From assembly GCA_903932145.1 (NCBI GenBank), contig CAIZFE010000003.1, positions 1-64,000 of the forward strand: a DNA stretch of 64,000 bases, in the 5' to 3' direction. This DNA is from an uncultured Rhodopila sp. (GTDB lineage: Bacteria; Pseudomonadota; Alphaproteobacteria; Acetobacterales; Acetobacteraceae). Under the pieces are notes generated by a model. It did not search any database. It was not told the origin of the DNA and was given only the letters and a program-made list of their open reading frames with translations. The position numbers and the translations under genes were made by a program. Of this stretch, positions 9,300 through 18,150 are shown one piece after another; position 1 is the first letter of the stretch; each line of letters begins with the position of its first letter.

Positions 9300-12200
9300 C
9301 GGAAATCCCGCAACACACCCGGAATAAACGGATTCAACACAGAGCCGGCCCGAACCTCGTACACCGCCTGCCGGTCGCCAACATTAAAGGTCAAATTATA
9401 CTGATCTGCTGACCCCGCCGGCACCAGACGGCCCTGGCTGAACAGCCGGAACAACGCCCACGGACCTTTCGCCTGTAGCACCGCCGAACCGCCCGATGGC
9501 GGCGGATCGAACACCAACCGAACCGTGTTCATCCGGTTGGTTCCCGGCCACGTCACGGTGATTCCTCGTTGAGGACCGTGCTCATAAACCAACTGCGTCC
9601 CGTCGAAATCGAGCGTCGCCCGCTTCGCCCCCGCGTCCAATGTCACCGGCTGGATATCGAAGCGCACCAACGGCTGATTACCACCGGTGCCGAAAAACAG
9701 ATCGCGTATCGCGGCCGCCCGCTGAAACTGAGCCAGATCGCCGGCCGAAACAGGCGGGGCAACACCGGCAACCGGCTGTGCCCGCCACACAGAGCCCGAC
9801 GTATCCACGAACGGCCGCAACTGAGTTGTGAAGAACTGGTCCAACAGGCCATTTGCGGCGAACAAACGGGCAAAATCGTCGAGCGGAATGTCGTTGGGCG
9901 ACCCGGGTGAGAACGGATAGCGCCCCGCGACGGCTTGTTTGCACAGCGAAGCCGGACCGCCGGGTGCGTTGAACGCCTCCGACGCGCCTTTCTTCGCCCC
10001 GCCGCTGCGCAACGTGTTTCCGCCGCCGACCAGCACGGCCACCCAGCGCCGGATGGGTTCGGGTGCTCGGGATGCCTCGGCCTGCAGGGATTGGGTTGAG
10101 TCGTCGCCACCGGTCGGCAACGCCCCCTGAGGACTGCTGGCAAGCCGAGCAAGCTGCTGCTGCAGGTCGTTCATCTGCTTCAGCAAGGTGTCGATTGGTG
10201 CACCGGGTCCTTTGCCAACATAGGCGATAAGCGGGGCGTACCGGATTTCGATCGCCTTGCCCGGAGGGTCACCGGACGGAGCGATCTTACCGAAGACGTC
10301 CTGAAACCGGGAGCCCGCGGCGTTGCCCACAGCGGCCTGCGCCGCACCCACAATTGAACCGGCGCTCGTAACATTAGCCCCCGTGACGTTGGCAGTGACA
10401 TCCGTGGCAGGGGGAACCGTCAAGGTGAGTTGCCGTACGATTCCCGACAGCAAATCGCGCAGCAGCGACTGTGGCGATGACAGAATGTAAAGCGTTTGCA
10501 CAGCCTGTTGCAGGTTACCGAGTGGCTCGACATCGATATCCGCCAGTAGGCCGTCCCAGGTTTTTGTGTAATCCGCCGTATAGAGTGCGACGACATCGGA
10601 TAGCAGGCTGACGGCCTTCTGACTGTTCGGATCGACCTCCGACTGGCGCCCGAGTATCCAGCTTTCACTGGCAGCCTGTGCGGTGGCGGCCGGCAATTGC
10701 GGCAGCAGCACCTTGTAGAAGCCATCAACGGTGAAAAATCCAGGGACGCCGTCCGTCATCGGCAAACCGGACCGGCGGACGAAGATGCGCACGCCGGACG
10801 GGCCGGCCGCATCGCCGGGTGCCCATGGCTTCATCGCGGCGGCCTGCGGAGACCTGCGGATCGCGCTGTACACCCGGTCGGCGAGCGTAACGCGGCTGAA
10901 CGTGCGCCTCGCATCCTCGATCAAGGCGCCATCCAGCGGGATTTTTGGCAAGGGGCCGTCCAGCAGGGCGGCGAGATGACCTTCCAAACGCTGCCGCGTT
11001 TCCGCGTAGGCGGGGCTGCTCCAGGTAGCTTGCCAGTCGGCGTGCATCCACTCCTTGATCAGGCCGGGATCGGGCGTGTGGAGAGACCCGAGTTCGAGAT
11101 AGATGCGGGTGGCTTCATACAGAAAGGGCGGCTTGTCGAAGTTCTGCCGCATCTGGCCTTCAACGCGCAGAATCAGCCTTGGCAGCAGGATGTTCTCCAG
11201 CGCGTGGCGATACACGACCTGCGCTCCGGATTGCAGTTTTCCGGATTGCGACAGGCCGGGGAACCATTGCATCGCGCCTGCCTTGTTACCGGACGCCAGG
11301 GCTTTCGCCTGATCCAACAGCGGTAAGATTCGAGGCAGATCGGCGTCCCGAACCGGGTCCAGCGCCTGGCCATTCGCGGCGGCGATATAGGCCGACAATG
11401 CGGTGTCGGACGCCGAGATTGCTTCGGTATTTGTGCCGCGCGTCTGCAACAGGGCGCCGGTTCCGGCCACAGCGACAAGCCCCGCCAGTGCGGCGGCCCC
11501 CATGCGCAGTAGAGTCTTGCGGCGGACGGACGCCGGATCATGCGACACCAGCACGGATTCGCCGAAAATAACGTCCTTCAACAGCCGGGTCAGAAAATAG
11601 CTGCGCCCTCGCTCTGGTGTCAGCGCCGCGGCGCGCATCTGGTCGATACCGAAGCTGCGCGCCATCGACGCGGTCAGCCGGTCGATCGGCGTGCCCTCTT
11701 GCGTGCCAGAGGTGAAATAAACCCCGCGCAGCATCGGTGCGGTGCTCAACCGGGAGGCACCGAACGCTTCATTGATGAAATCGACCAGGGGCGCCTGCAG
11801 GCTGGCCATCTGGGCCGGAAATCCGGCGATCTGCGTGCGCCGGTCCGGCCCACGTTCGGCCTGTAGCCGATCGAGCAGACGCTCATTCAGGCGCTGGATC
11901 AGCAGCGTGTATTCGCGGCCAAACCCTGCCGCCGCACCGGCCTTCGAATCCGCGAGTGGGAACGTCGTGCCCCACACCTGCCCCAGTTTTTCGCGATCCA
12001 GATCGCCGAAGAAGTCGGTAAAACCCTCGACCAGATCAACCTTGGTGAACACAGCATAGACCGGCACCCTGACACCAAGTTGCTCATAAACGTCCTTGAT
12101 CCGCCGCCGGATGGTGGCGGCGTGGGAGGCGCGCTGCGCCGACGTGGACCCGCCGATGCTGCTGTCGGGCTGGTTGGAATCCTGTAGCGCGAAGACGACG

Positions 12201-12832
12201 ATCAGTCCGTTTAGCGGCTGGCGCGTGCGGGTGCGCCGCAGCAGCGACAGGAAGGCGTCCCAACCCGCCTTGTCCACCGCCGTGTCTTCCTGGGTGGTGT
12301 AGCGTCCGGCGGTGTCGATCAGGACCGCGTTCTCGGTGAACCACCAGTCGCACATGCGGGTGCCGCCAAACCCGGCGACTTTCTGACCCATCTCCGACGC
12401 CAGCGGGAACGACAGGCCGGCATTCAACAACGCCGTCGTCTTGCCGGTACCGGGAGGTCCGATGATCGCGTACCATGGCTGCTCGTAGAGATACCCACGG
12501 TTGCCGGACGCCTTTTTCAGCATCGTTAGCGCGCTGACCAGCTTTTCGCGCATCGCCGCCGCTTCCTCGGCCGACGCGACAGCGGACTGATCTGGTCCGG
12601 CCGCGGCGACCCCGGCGACCAGCGCGGCATCCTTGCGACGCCGCAGCAGATCGAGCGTCAGGTTCAGTCCGGCCCAGATCACCACCATCACGGCAATAAC
12701 GACGGCGCGCGCGACCCAGCCTTCCAACATCGTCAGGAACGGGCCGAACCACCAGGCAAGCAGCGCCAACAGCGTCACACCGATGAATGTCAGGAACCAG
12801 CGGGAGCCAAGAAAACGAAGGATCGGCTGCAT
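9284..12832 (-). CDS. tssM: T6SS inner-membrane complex protein TssM (IcmF)
   Basis: TssM spans the inner membrane and reaches TssJ in the periplasm, forming the trans-envelope channel with TssL. The 1182 residues match the family. Two N-terminal membrane helices lie around 10-32 and 38-57. The cytoplasmic GTPase-like domain has Walker A GPPGTGKTT near residue 126. A third helix near 447-465 (AALAGLVAVAGTGALL) leads to the long periplasmic part, including the IcmF-related domain and the C-terminal TssJ-binding beta region. The gene follows tssL by 2 nt and overlaps tagF by 16 nt. No frame disruption is visible. Confidence 0.96.
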   Translation of the reverse strand: MQPILRFLGSRWFLTFIGVTLLALLAWWFGPFLTMLEGWVARAVVIAVMVVIWAGLNLTLDLLRRRKDAALVAGVAAAGPDQSAVASAEEAAAMREKLVSALTMLKKASGNRGYLYEQPWYAIIGPPGTGKTTALLNAGLSFPLASEMGQKVAGFGGTRMCDWWFTENAVLIDTAGRYTTQEDTAVDKAGWDAFLSLLRRTRTRQPLNGLIVVFALQDSNQPDSSIGGSTSAQRASHAATIRRRIKDVYEQLGVRVPVYAVFTKVDLVEGFTDFFGDLDREKLGQVWGTTFPLADSKAGAAAGFGREYTLLIQRLNERLLDRLQAERGPDRRTQIAGFPAQMASLQAPLVDFINEAFGASRLSTAPMLRGVYFTSGTQEGTPIDRLTASMARSFGIDQMRAAALTPERGRSYFLTRLLKDVIFGESVLVSHDPASVRRKTLLRMGAAALAGLVAVAGTGALLQTRGTNTEAISASDTALSAYIAAANGQALDPVRDADLPRILPLLDQAKALASGNKAGAMQWFPGLSQSGKLQSGAQVVYRHALENILLPRLILRVEGQMRQNFDKPPFLYEATRIYLELGSLHTPDPGLIKEWMHADWQATWSSPAYAETRQRLEGHLAALLDGPLPKIPLDGALIEDARRTFSRVTLADRVYSAIRRSPQAAAMKPWAPGDAAGPSGVRIFVRRSGLPMTDGVPGFFTVDGFYKVLLPQLPAATAQAASESWILGRQSEVDPNSQKAVSLLSDVVALYTADYTKTWDGLLADIDVEPLGNLQQAVQTLYILSSPQSLLRDLLSGIVRQLTLTVPPATDVTANVTGANVTSAGSIVGAAQAAVGNAAGSRFQDVFGKIAPSGDPPGKAIEIRYAPLIAYVGKGPGAPIDTLLKQMNDLQQQLARLASSPQGALPTGGDDSTQSLQAEASRAPEPIRRWVAVLVGGGNTLRSGGAKKGASEAFNAPGGPASLCKQAVAGRYPFSPGSPNDIPLDDFARLFAANGLLDQFFTTQLRPFVDTSGSVWRAQPVAGVAPPVSAGDLAQFQRAAAIRDLFFGTGGNQPLVRFDIQPVTLDAGAKRATLDFDGTQLVYEHGPQRGITVTWPGTNRMNTVRLVFDPPPSGGSAVLQAKGPWALFRLFSQGRLVPAGSADQYNLTFNVGDRQAVYEVRAGSVLNPFIPGVLRDFRCPAM

Positions 12833-12834
12833 CG

Positions 12835-14214
12835 TCAGCCCTGCCTTTTCAGGACGACTTCGATCCGCCGGTTTTCATCCCGGCCGTCCGGCGTGTCGTT
12901 GGACGCGACCGGATCGGCGTCAGCATGCCCTTTGGCGCTGATCCGCCCCGGTTCCTTCATCGCCTTTCCGACAATCGCCGCGGCGGCCTCCGCTCGGGCC
13001 GTCGAAAGCTGGAAGTTGGAGGGGAACCGTACGGTGCGGATCGGCTGGTTATCCGTGTAGCCGTCGATTTCCACCGAACCCTTTTCCGCGTCCAGGGCCT
13101 GACCGATGCGTCCCAGCAAGAAGAGCATGTAATCGTTGGTCACTGTCGCACTGCCCGATGGGAACATACCCTGGTTGCGGATACGAATGACCGGCCGCGC
13201 GTGGTCGCCGATCACGCTGACCAGTCCGTGATCGACCTCCGGTTTCAGGAAAACCGCCAGCGGCTCCGGCTCTTGCGGCAGCGTGGCCGGAACGGGACCG
13301 GACAACGCCGCGGGCGGGGGCATAACTGGAGCCGCGCGGGCGATCTGGGGCGGATGTGCCAGCGGGGCGGATAGCATGCGTTCGAAAACATCGTCCGAGG
13401 CCGCGTTGATGCCGGTTGACAACCAGACGAACAGGCCGCCGATCAGCGCGAGCGCGGCACTGCCGATGACCCAGGATGGCAACACCGCCCGCGGCGGCTT
13501 GTAGGGCGCCACCTCACCCTGCCAGTGAGGCGACAACGCGGCCTCGGCCGCCTTGCGCTGGTTGGTGATGACGGTGTACAGATCCTGGCGGATGCGATCC
13601 AATGCCGCCAGTGGCCGTTGATTGACCCGCAACTCGCCCAGAAAACCCAGACTCAGGCACAGATACATCAGTTCCAGCAGCGGCATTTCCTTGCCGGGGC
13701 TGCGTTTGGCGTCGTCCAGCAGGCGGAAGAAGCCAACCCCGCTTTGAATGCCTTCGTAGCCGCGAACGCCCTCCTGAAACCCGGCGACCAACGGCCGTGA
13801 CGCCCAGGCGCCGTCGCGGCCCCATTCGGTGCTTTGCGCCACATCGTCCAGGCTGGCACACAGAACGTAGCGTGCCTTAACCACCAACTCCCGCCCGATC
13901 CCGCCGCGCTGGGCCTCCCTTTCAAACCCGCGGATTTGTTGCAGGGTTCGTTCCCGCAGATCAGCCGGATTAGGCTGGGAGTAGGTGCGGGACAGCCGGC
14001 CGATCAGCGCCAGTAAAGGTGCCGCCGCGGAGACAAGAGGGTTGAGGCCGAGGACGATCGGTTCCGCATCGCTCGGTATCCCGACAGGTTCCGTTGGCGC
14101 CCTACCGCGAGAGGGTGGCTGGGCGGACGAAACAGTCCGCACAGGACGCACGCCACCGGGGACGGGGCGAATGACCGTCCGATCACTCTCCTCGTCGAAC
14201 GGATTGTCGCTCAT
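12835..14214 (-). CDS. tssL: T6SS membrane protein TssL with C-terminal OmpA domain
   Basis: TssL (DotU/ImpK) completes the TssJLM membrane complex. The ATG at 14214 overlaps the tssK stop as ATGA and begins MSDNPFDEESDRTVIRP. An upstream in-frame ATG at 14229 adds five residues and is less likely. The 459-residue product has the DotU domain (about 60-240), one membrane helix near 248-267 (SWVIGSAALALIGGLFVWLS), and a periplasmic OmpA-type peptidoglycan-binding domain (about 340-455) with IDGYTDNQPIRT and GHADADPVASNDTPDGRDENRRIE. This is the evolved TssL form that anchors the complex to the cell wall by itself. Confidence 0.95.
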   Translation of the reverse strand: MSDNPFDEESDRTVIRPVPGGVRPVRTVSSAQPPSRGRAPTEPVGIPSDAEPIVLGLNPLVSAAAPLLALIGRLSRTYSQPNPADLRERTLQQIRGFEREAQRGGIGRELVVKARYVLCASLDDVAQSTEWGRDGAWASRPLVAGFQEGVRGYEGIQSGVGFFRLLDDAKRSPGKEMPLLELMYLCLSLGFLGELRVNQRPLAALDRIRQDLYTVITNQRKAAEAALSPHWQGEVAPYKPPRAVLPSWVIGSAALALIGGLFVWLSTGINAASDDVFERMLSAPLAHPPQIARAAPVMPPPAALSGPVPATLPQEPEPLAVFLKPEVDHGLVSVIGDHARPVIRIRNQGMFPSGSATVTNDYMLFLLGRIGQALDAEKGSVEIDGYTDNQPIRTVRFPSNFQLSTARAEAAAAIVGKAMKEPGRISAKGHADADPVASNDTPDGRDENRRIEVVLKRQG

Positions 14215-15533
14215 CCCCGGATCGCCCACAATTCAAGCCTGAGGTTGGGGAAATCACCCGATACGTGGACCGCGAAACCGCCGGAGTTTTGCATCTGCTG
14301 CCAGTGAGGGCTGGCACGATCGAGTTCGAAATACGTCGCACCCGCGTAATACGGCAGTTGCCGCGGGGCCACCGGCAGGGCGCGCACGGCAATACCGGGC
14401 AGGGCGACGTTCACCAGATCCCGGATATGCTCCACCGCGCCGATCTTCACCTGCGACGGAAAGGCGCGCCGCAACGTCTCGGTTGGCATGTCGCACTGCA
14501 CGGTCAGCACGAAGTTCGAGGCCCGCAGAATGCTGCGATCACTGATCGGGCCGACTCGGACACCATGACGGGCATCGCGCAGCGGGATCGGGATCGCGGT
14601 CTGCTCCAGCACGGTTGACAGCGCTCGCCGCAGATCGGCGACGACGGGGGCGAAGCTGCGTTGCAGATCGTCGTGGCGATAAGCCGGGTACGGCGTCGGC
14701 CGCCTGGTTTCCAGGAACGTCGCGAACTCGCCGGCCATCTGGACCAGCGTGGTGTAGAGGGATTCCGGATGCACGTTGCCGGTATCCGCCCAGTGCGCCA
14801 GGACGTTCTGCCAGCCATTGACTGATTGTAGCAGAAGGAAGTCGGCGACCTGCGCCACGCCGGTTTGGCCGGGAGCGGTCATACGCGCCGCCAACGCCTC
14901 GCCACGCTGGTTCAGCATGCCGGCCAGTTCGGTGACCAATCCCGACAGCGGCGTCGCGGCGGAGCAAACCAGAGATGGCGGAATCCATCGCTCATCCAGG
15001 ACGACGCGCCGGTCGGCTGTGACTTCCGTAACCCGAACGAGGCCGATGCAGAGGTAGCCGGCGCGCTCCTCGGTTTCCAACAGGTAGCGCATGTTTAAAC
15101 GGCCAACCTGGAGGTCGGCCGGCTGAGGCGATGCGGAATGGGTGTCATAGGCTTCGAACGGATGGGCTCGGTAGCGGCCGGTGGCGGTGCCGTCGCCAAC
15201 CTCCACCGAGCCGGCCTGGCGGATGGGCAGGCCCAGGTAGACCAACACGTTGCGGGCGTTTTCGGGTAATTCCAGCGGCGGCGGGTGGTCGGCGTCGCCG
15301 GGAAGCGAGAACGGTGTGCCATCGTCGAACACGCCGGTGGCCGAACCAAGGGCAAAGCGGCCGGTGGCGAGCAGGTCGCGGTTTAGCGCGTAGTCGATCA
15401 GGCCCCAGGCGTGCGGGCGCAACGCACCGACCCAGCCGCGCAAGATCTGCTCGGTCCAGCGGTCTTGCTGCTGGAAGTGCTGGGTGCGCAGGAACATGCC
15501 TTCCTGCCAGACAACCCGGTTGGTCCAGCTCAT
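14211..15533 (-). CDS. tssK: T6SS baseplate-to-membrane connector TssK
   Basis: TssK (ImpJ/VasE) trimers link the baseplate to TssL and TssM. The frame is open to 15581, but the ATG at 15533 gives the family start MSWTNRVVWQEGMFLRTQHFQQQDRW. The extra 16 residues upstream (MRDRLPEK...) are not family-like and would run into the hairpin at 15582. Length is 440 residues. The N-terminal shell domain and the C-terminal receptor-binding region (ending PNLRLELWAIRG) are both present. The stop overlaps the tssL start by 4 nt. Confidence 0.95.
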   Translation of the reverse strand: MSWTNRVVWQEGMFLRTQHFQQQDRWTEQILRGWVGALRPHAWGLIDYALNRDLLATGRFALGSATGVFDDGTPFSLPGDADHPPPLELPENARNVLVYLGLPIRQAGSVEVGDGTATGRYRAHPFEAYDTHSASPQPADLQVGRLNMRYLLETEERAGYLCIGLVRVTEVTADRRVVLDERWIPPSLVCSAATPLSGLVTELAGMLNQRGEALAARMTAPGQTGVAQVADFLLLQSVNGWQNVLAHWADTGNVHPESLYTTLVQMAGEFATFLETRRPTPYPAYRHDDLQRSFAPVVADLRRALSTVLEQTAIPIPLRDARHGVRVGPISDRSILRASNFVLTVQCDMPTETLRRAFPSQVKIGAVEHIRDLVNVALPGIAVRALPVAPRQLPYYAGATYFELDRASPHWQQMQNSGGFAVHVSGDFPNLRLELWAIRG

Positions 15534-15581
15534 CGGTGGGTGCCTCTCGACCGGGACTTTTTCGGGCAGCCTGTCACGCAA

Positions 15582-15612
15582 ATACTGTCCTGTTGATTCC
15601 AGACGACAGTAT
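15582..15612. repeat. 8-bp hairpin between tssJ and tssK
   Basis: ATACTGTC (15582-15589) and GACAGTAT (15605-15612) are a perfect inverted repeat with a 15-nt loop, lying between the tssJ stop (15640) and the tssK start (15533). In the leftward transcript it would form a stem about 50 nt before tssK. It could be an mRNA-processing or attenuation structure, or a protein-binding dyad. No U-tract follows, so it is not a typical terminator. Confidence 0.4.
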
Positions 15613-15639
15613 AGGCCGGGGTGAACGCCAAATATGCTC

Positions 15640-16155
15640 TCACGGGGCGGGCTTCAGCGTCACAGTCAGTTTACCAATTGTGGCCACTAATTTTGTGACA
15701 CCGTTGGGGGCGACAGGTGCGTCGGCGCGCCACTGCGCATCGTCGATGGCGCGATACAGCGCGGCTACGCCGATCGCGGTGACGCCTGGTTTGGGGTCGA
15801 TCTTGATGCTGCGGTGTTCTGACGGTGCCAGAACCAACTCCTGGCTGCCGGCTTCTTCTGAACCCAGAGTCTGCTGTTCATGATCCATCAGGGCGAACAC
15901 ATCGGCACGTTCGAAGCTGCCGGTTTCGACCAGTTGGATGATGCGCACCGCGACCGGGGACGCCGCGCCGTTGACGTCGGGATTTTGATCGGCGCTACCG
16001 GACAGCTCAATCATGACAACCGGCGGCGGTTTGGGGGGCGGAGGCGGCGGCGGCGGCTTCGGAGGGGCAGAGGAACACCCAACCAGCAGCACGCCGAAGC
16101 AAGCAGCGATTATCCAGGCATAACGGATCGACGGCCTCCCGCGCAGACCGCTCAT
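15640..16155 (-). CDS. tssJ: T6SS outer-membrane lipoprotein TssJ
   Basis: TssJ anchors the membrane complex to the outer membrane by binding the TssM periplasmic domain. The 171-residue protein has a basic N-terminus, a hydrophobic segment (YAWIIAACFGVLLVG) and a lipobox LVGC with the acylated cysteine at residue 27. A proline run (residues 31-45) precedes the folded domain, which shows the family pattern (SGSADQNPDVNGAASPVAVRIIQL, then YKP-region equivalents). Its ATG overlaps the fha stop as ATGA, so the two are translationally coupled. Confidence 0.93.
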   Translation of the reverse strand: MSGLRGRPSIRYAWIIAACFGVLLVGCSSAPPKPPPPPPPPKPPPVVMIELSGSADQNPDVNGAASPVAVRIIQLVETGSFERADVFALMDHEQQTLGSEEAGSQELVLAPSEHRSIKIDPKPGVTAIGVAALYRAIDDAQWRADAPVAPNGVTKLVATIGKLTVTLKPAP

Positions 16156-17528
16156 GACCGATCTTTGGCGGTCAGATCATCGAGCGCCTCCTCGTAGGCA
16201 CGGGCGAATGCCTTTCCGAAAACGCTGTCGAAATCGTCGCTGAGCGCCTGCGAAATGCGGGCGTGCAACGCTTCATAGGCATCCCATGCCCGGGCTTTCT
16301 TTTGGTTGGGCACCATCGACCGGCTGCTTCCTGGTTCCAGGGACGCGCGCACCTTGTCGGGCCCCAGGCTCCGGAGCAGCGCACGCACCGCGGACTGCAT
16401 CGCGGCGATCGACGCGAGTTCATGCAGACGAATATCGCGTAAGGAGTCAGTGACCGCCTTGGCTGGTGCCATGTCGGTGTGCCGCCCGGCACCCAGCAGG
16501 GCGGACATCGCGTCATCGTCGTTAGCGGCAAACTTAAGCGGGTTGTTCCCGCGTGCTCGGATCAGGGTTTGCTCGATGCGGAACTCGCTTTTGATCGAAG
16601 CGCGGGCGATCAGAACCGCCCGCAGGCCGGAGACAAGGGCGCGATAGGCCTCACCGAGCCGGTGCATTGTGGCGACGGGGTCGGCGGGCGTGGCATCGGG
16701 CAAGCCGGCTCCATCCAGAAACGCGGCGAGCAAGCCGGCCTGGTCGCCAGCGGCGGGCCGGTCGTCTTGCATGGAGGGGGCGGCGGCCAAGGGTGCCGCG
16801 GCTTTCGGCAGCGGCGCTGGCTTCTCGGATCGTTTGGCGGGACGCGGGGGCGGCTCCGGAGGAGCCACGGGGGAACTGCCGGACAAACCGGTCAGCAGGT
16901 CGTTCTCCCACCCGTCCGGCAACAGATCGTCGGCTGGGATCGGGCCGCTGACATGCGGTGGCATCTGGCCGATCGGGTTTGGCGGCCGCATGGCATCATC
17001 CCAGGCCGGGGAGTGATCATCCTGCGTGCGGTTGGCGAATGATTCGCCATGTGTGGAAGCCGAACCGCGACGTCCGAACGGGTCGCGGTCTTCAGCCGAA
17101 GCAGCGCTCGTGTATCGAGGCGATTCGGTGTCATTCGGCCAAAGCGGATCGCCGAACGGATCGTCAGCATAGGAGCCGGCCGGCTCAGTGCCACCGGACC
17201 CGGGATAAACCTCGTCAGCGAGATGCACCTCGATTTCATACGGGCCAATGCGGAGCCGGTCGTTGTCGCGCAGGTTTCGCGATTTGCCTTTGCCGATCGG
17301 TTCGTCGTCGTGGTTGGCGAAGGTGCCGTTGGCGCTGTCGTCGATGACCTGCCAGGCACCGGCGCGGAACGCCAGCGTGCAGTGACGGCGCGACACCATC
17401 TGGTTCACGTCGCCCAGCACCCAGTCAACGCCGGGGCCGCGCCCGACGGTGTACTCCCCGCCCATCAGGTTGCGGCTCTCGGGCGTTACCGCGGGCGGAC
17501 AGCGCAGGACGGTCAGGGTGAGTTGCAC
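16152..17528 (-). CDS. fha: FHA-domain T6SS scaffold Fha (TagH)
   Basis: Fha is the phosphothreonine-binding scaffold that promotes T6SS assembly when PpkA phosphorylates it. Of 458 residues, the first 100 are the FHA domain: GGEYTVGRG near residue 24, then SRRHCTLAF and the DDSANGTFAN loop that binds phosphothreonine. A long low-complexity, acidic and proline-rich linker (about 110-240) follows. The C-terminal 190 residues are the ImpI/TagH helical domain (LGEAYRALVSGLRAVLIARASIKSEFRIEQT and the following NPLKFA segment). It lies 30 bp after the uncharacterised gene and is coupled to tssJ. Confidence 0.92.
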   Translation of the reverse strand: MQLTLTVLRCPPAVTPESRNLMGGEYTVGRGPGVDWVLGDVNQMVSRRHCTLAFRAGAWQVIDDSANGTFANHDDEPIGKGKSRNLRDNDRLRIGPYEIEVHLADEVYPGSGGTEPAGSYADDPFGDPLWPNDTESPRYTSAASAEDRDPFGRRGSASTHGESFANRTQDDHSPAWDDAMRPPNPIGQMPPHVSGPIPADDLLPDGWENDLLTGLSGSSPVAPPEPPPRPAKRSEKPAPLPKAAAPLAAAPSMQDDRPAAGDQAGLLAAFLDGAGLPDATPADPVATMHRLGEAYRALVSGLRAVLIARASIKSEFRIEQTLIRARGNNPLKFAANDDDAMSALLGAGRHTDMAPAKAVTDSLRDIRLHELASIAAMQSAVRALLRSLGPDKVRASLEPGSSRSMVPNQKKARAWDAYEALHARISQALSDDFDSVFGKAFARAYEEALDDLTAKDRS

Positions 17529-17558
17529 CGGTTCACGCTCCGGTCTGACGGTTCGGCA

Positions 17559-18149
17559 TCATGTGTCTTCCGCCGATAAGCGGCCGGGGCCACCGGCGGC
17601 GATGTTACGGCCGCTTGCCAGAAAGCGCTGCAACCGGGCTGTCCGGCGAGAGGCGTCACCACGGACGGCGGCCAGGGCGACCGCGCCAGTGACCGCGGTC
17701 CCGGTCAAATGCGGTGCGGGAGGGACGGGCGGCTGACCTTTCGGGGCCATTGATTCGCCGCTCCAGAATGCCGCGACTGCTGACCAGGCCTCCGGTGTAC
17801 CGAATCCTGTGGCGTGCGCGCGTTCCATCGCGGTGCGGCGGACCGGATCGGAGGGTTGCCTGACCCAGAGCTCGGCGGCCTCGCGGGCGGCCCGATCCGG
17901 TTCGGGAAGATCGGATGGCGCGGTGTGCAGGGCGCACATACAGGCCCACCACACGGCCTCGCGTTTCGGCAGAGCGTGTGCGATCAGACGCGTCGCCTCC
18001 AGGTGGAAATCGCCGGACTCCAATGCTGTGATCGCAGCGGGGACGGTGGCGCAGTCACGGATGACCAGTGCCGCGTCAGGTGGCAACGCCACACGCGGCA
18101 GCAGGGCGGCCAGATCGGTTGCATTGAACTTTGTCAGCGCGTCCGACAT
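17559..18149 (-). CDS. Uncharacterised T6SS-linked protein (DUF6931-like)
   Basis: This 196-residue, alanine-rich helical protein starts 1 nt after the vgrG stop and ends 30 bp before fha, so it belongs to the T6SS transcript. It has no signal peptide. A conserved-looking core reads REAVWWACMCALHT (residues 68-81), followed by AELWVRQPSDPVRRTAMERAHATG and AFWSGESMAP. The pattern recalls DUF6931 proteins that sit beside vgrG and fha in other T6SS loci, but that assignment is from memory and uncertain. The immediate link to vgrG suggests an adaptor or chaperone for loading the spike or its cargo; this is inference. Confidence 0.8.
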   Translation of the reverse strand: MSDALTKFNATDLAALLPRVALPPDAALVIRDCATVPAAITALESGDFHLEATRLIAHALPKREAVWWACMCALHTAPSDLPEPDRAAREAAELWVRQPSDPVRRTAMERAHATGFGTPEAWSAVAAFWSGESMAPKGQPPVPPAPHLTGTAVTGAVALAAVRGDASRRTARLQRFLASGRNIAAGGPGRLSAEDT

Positions 18150-18150
18150 G

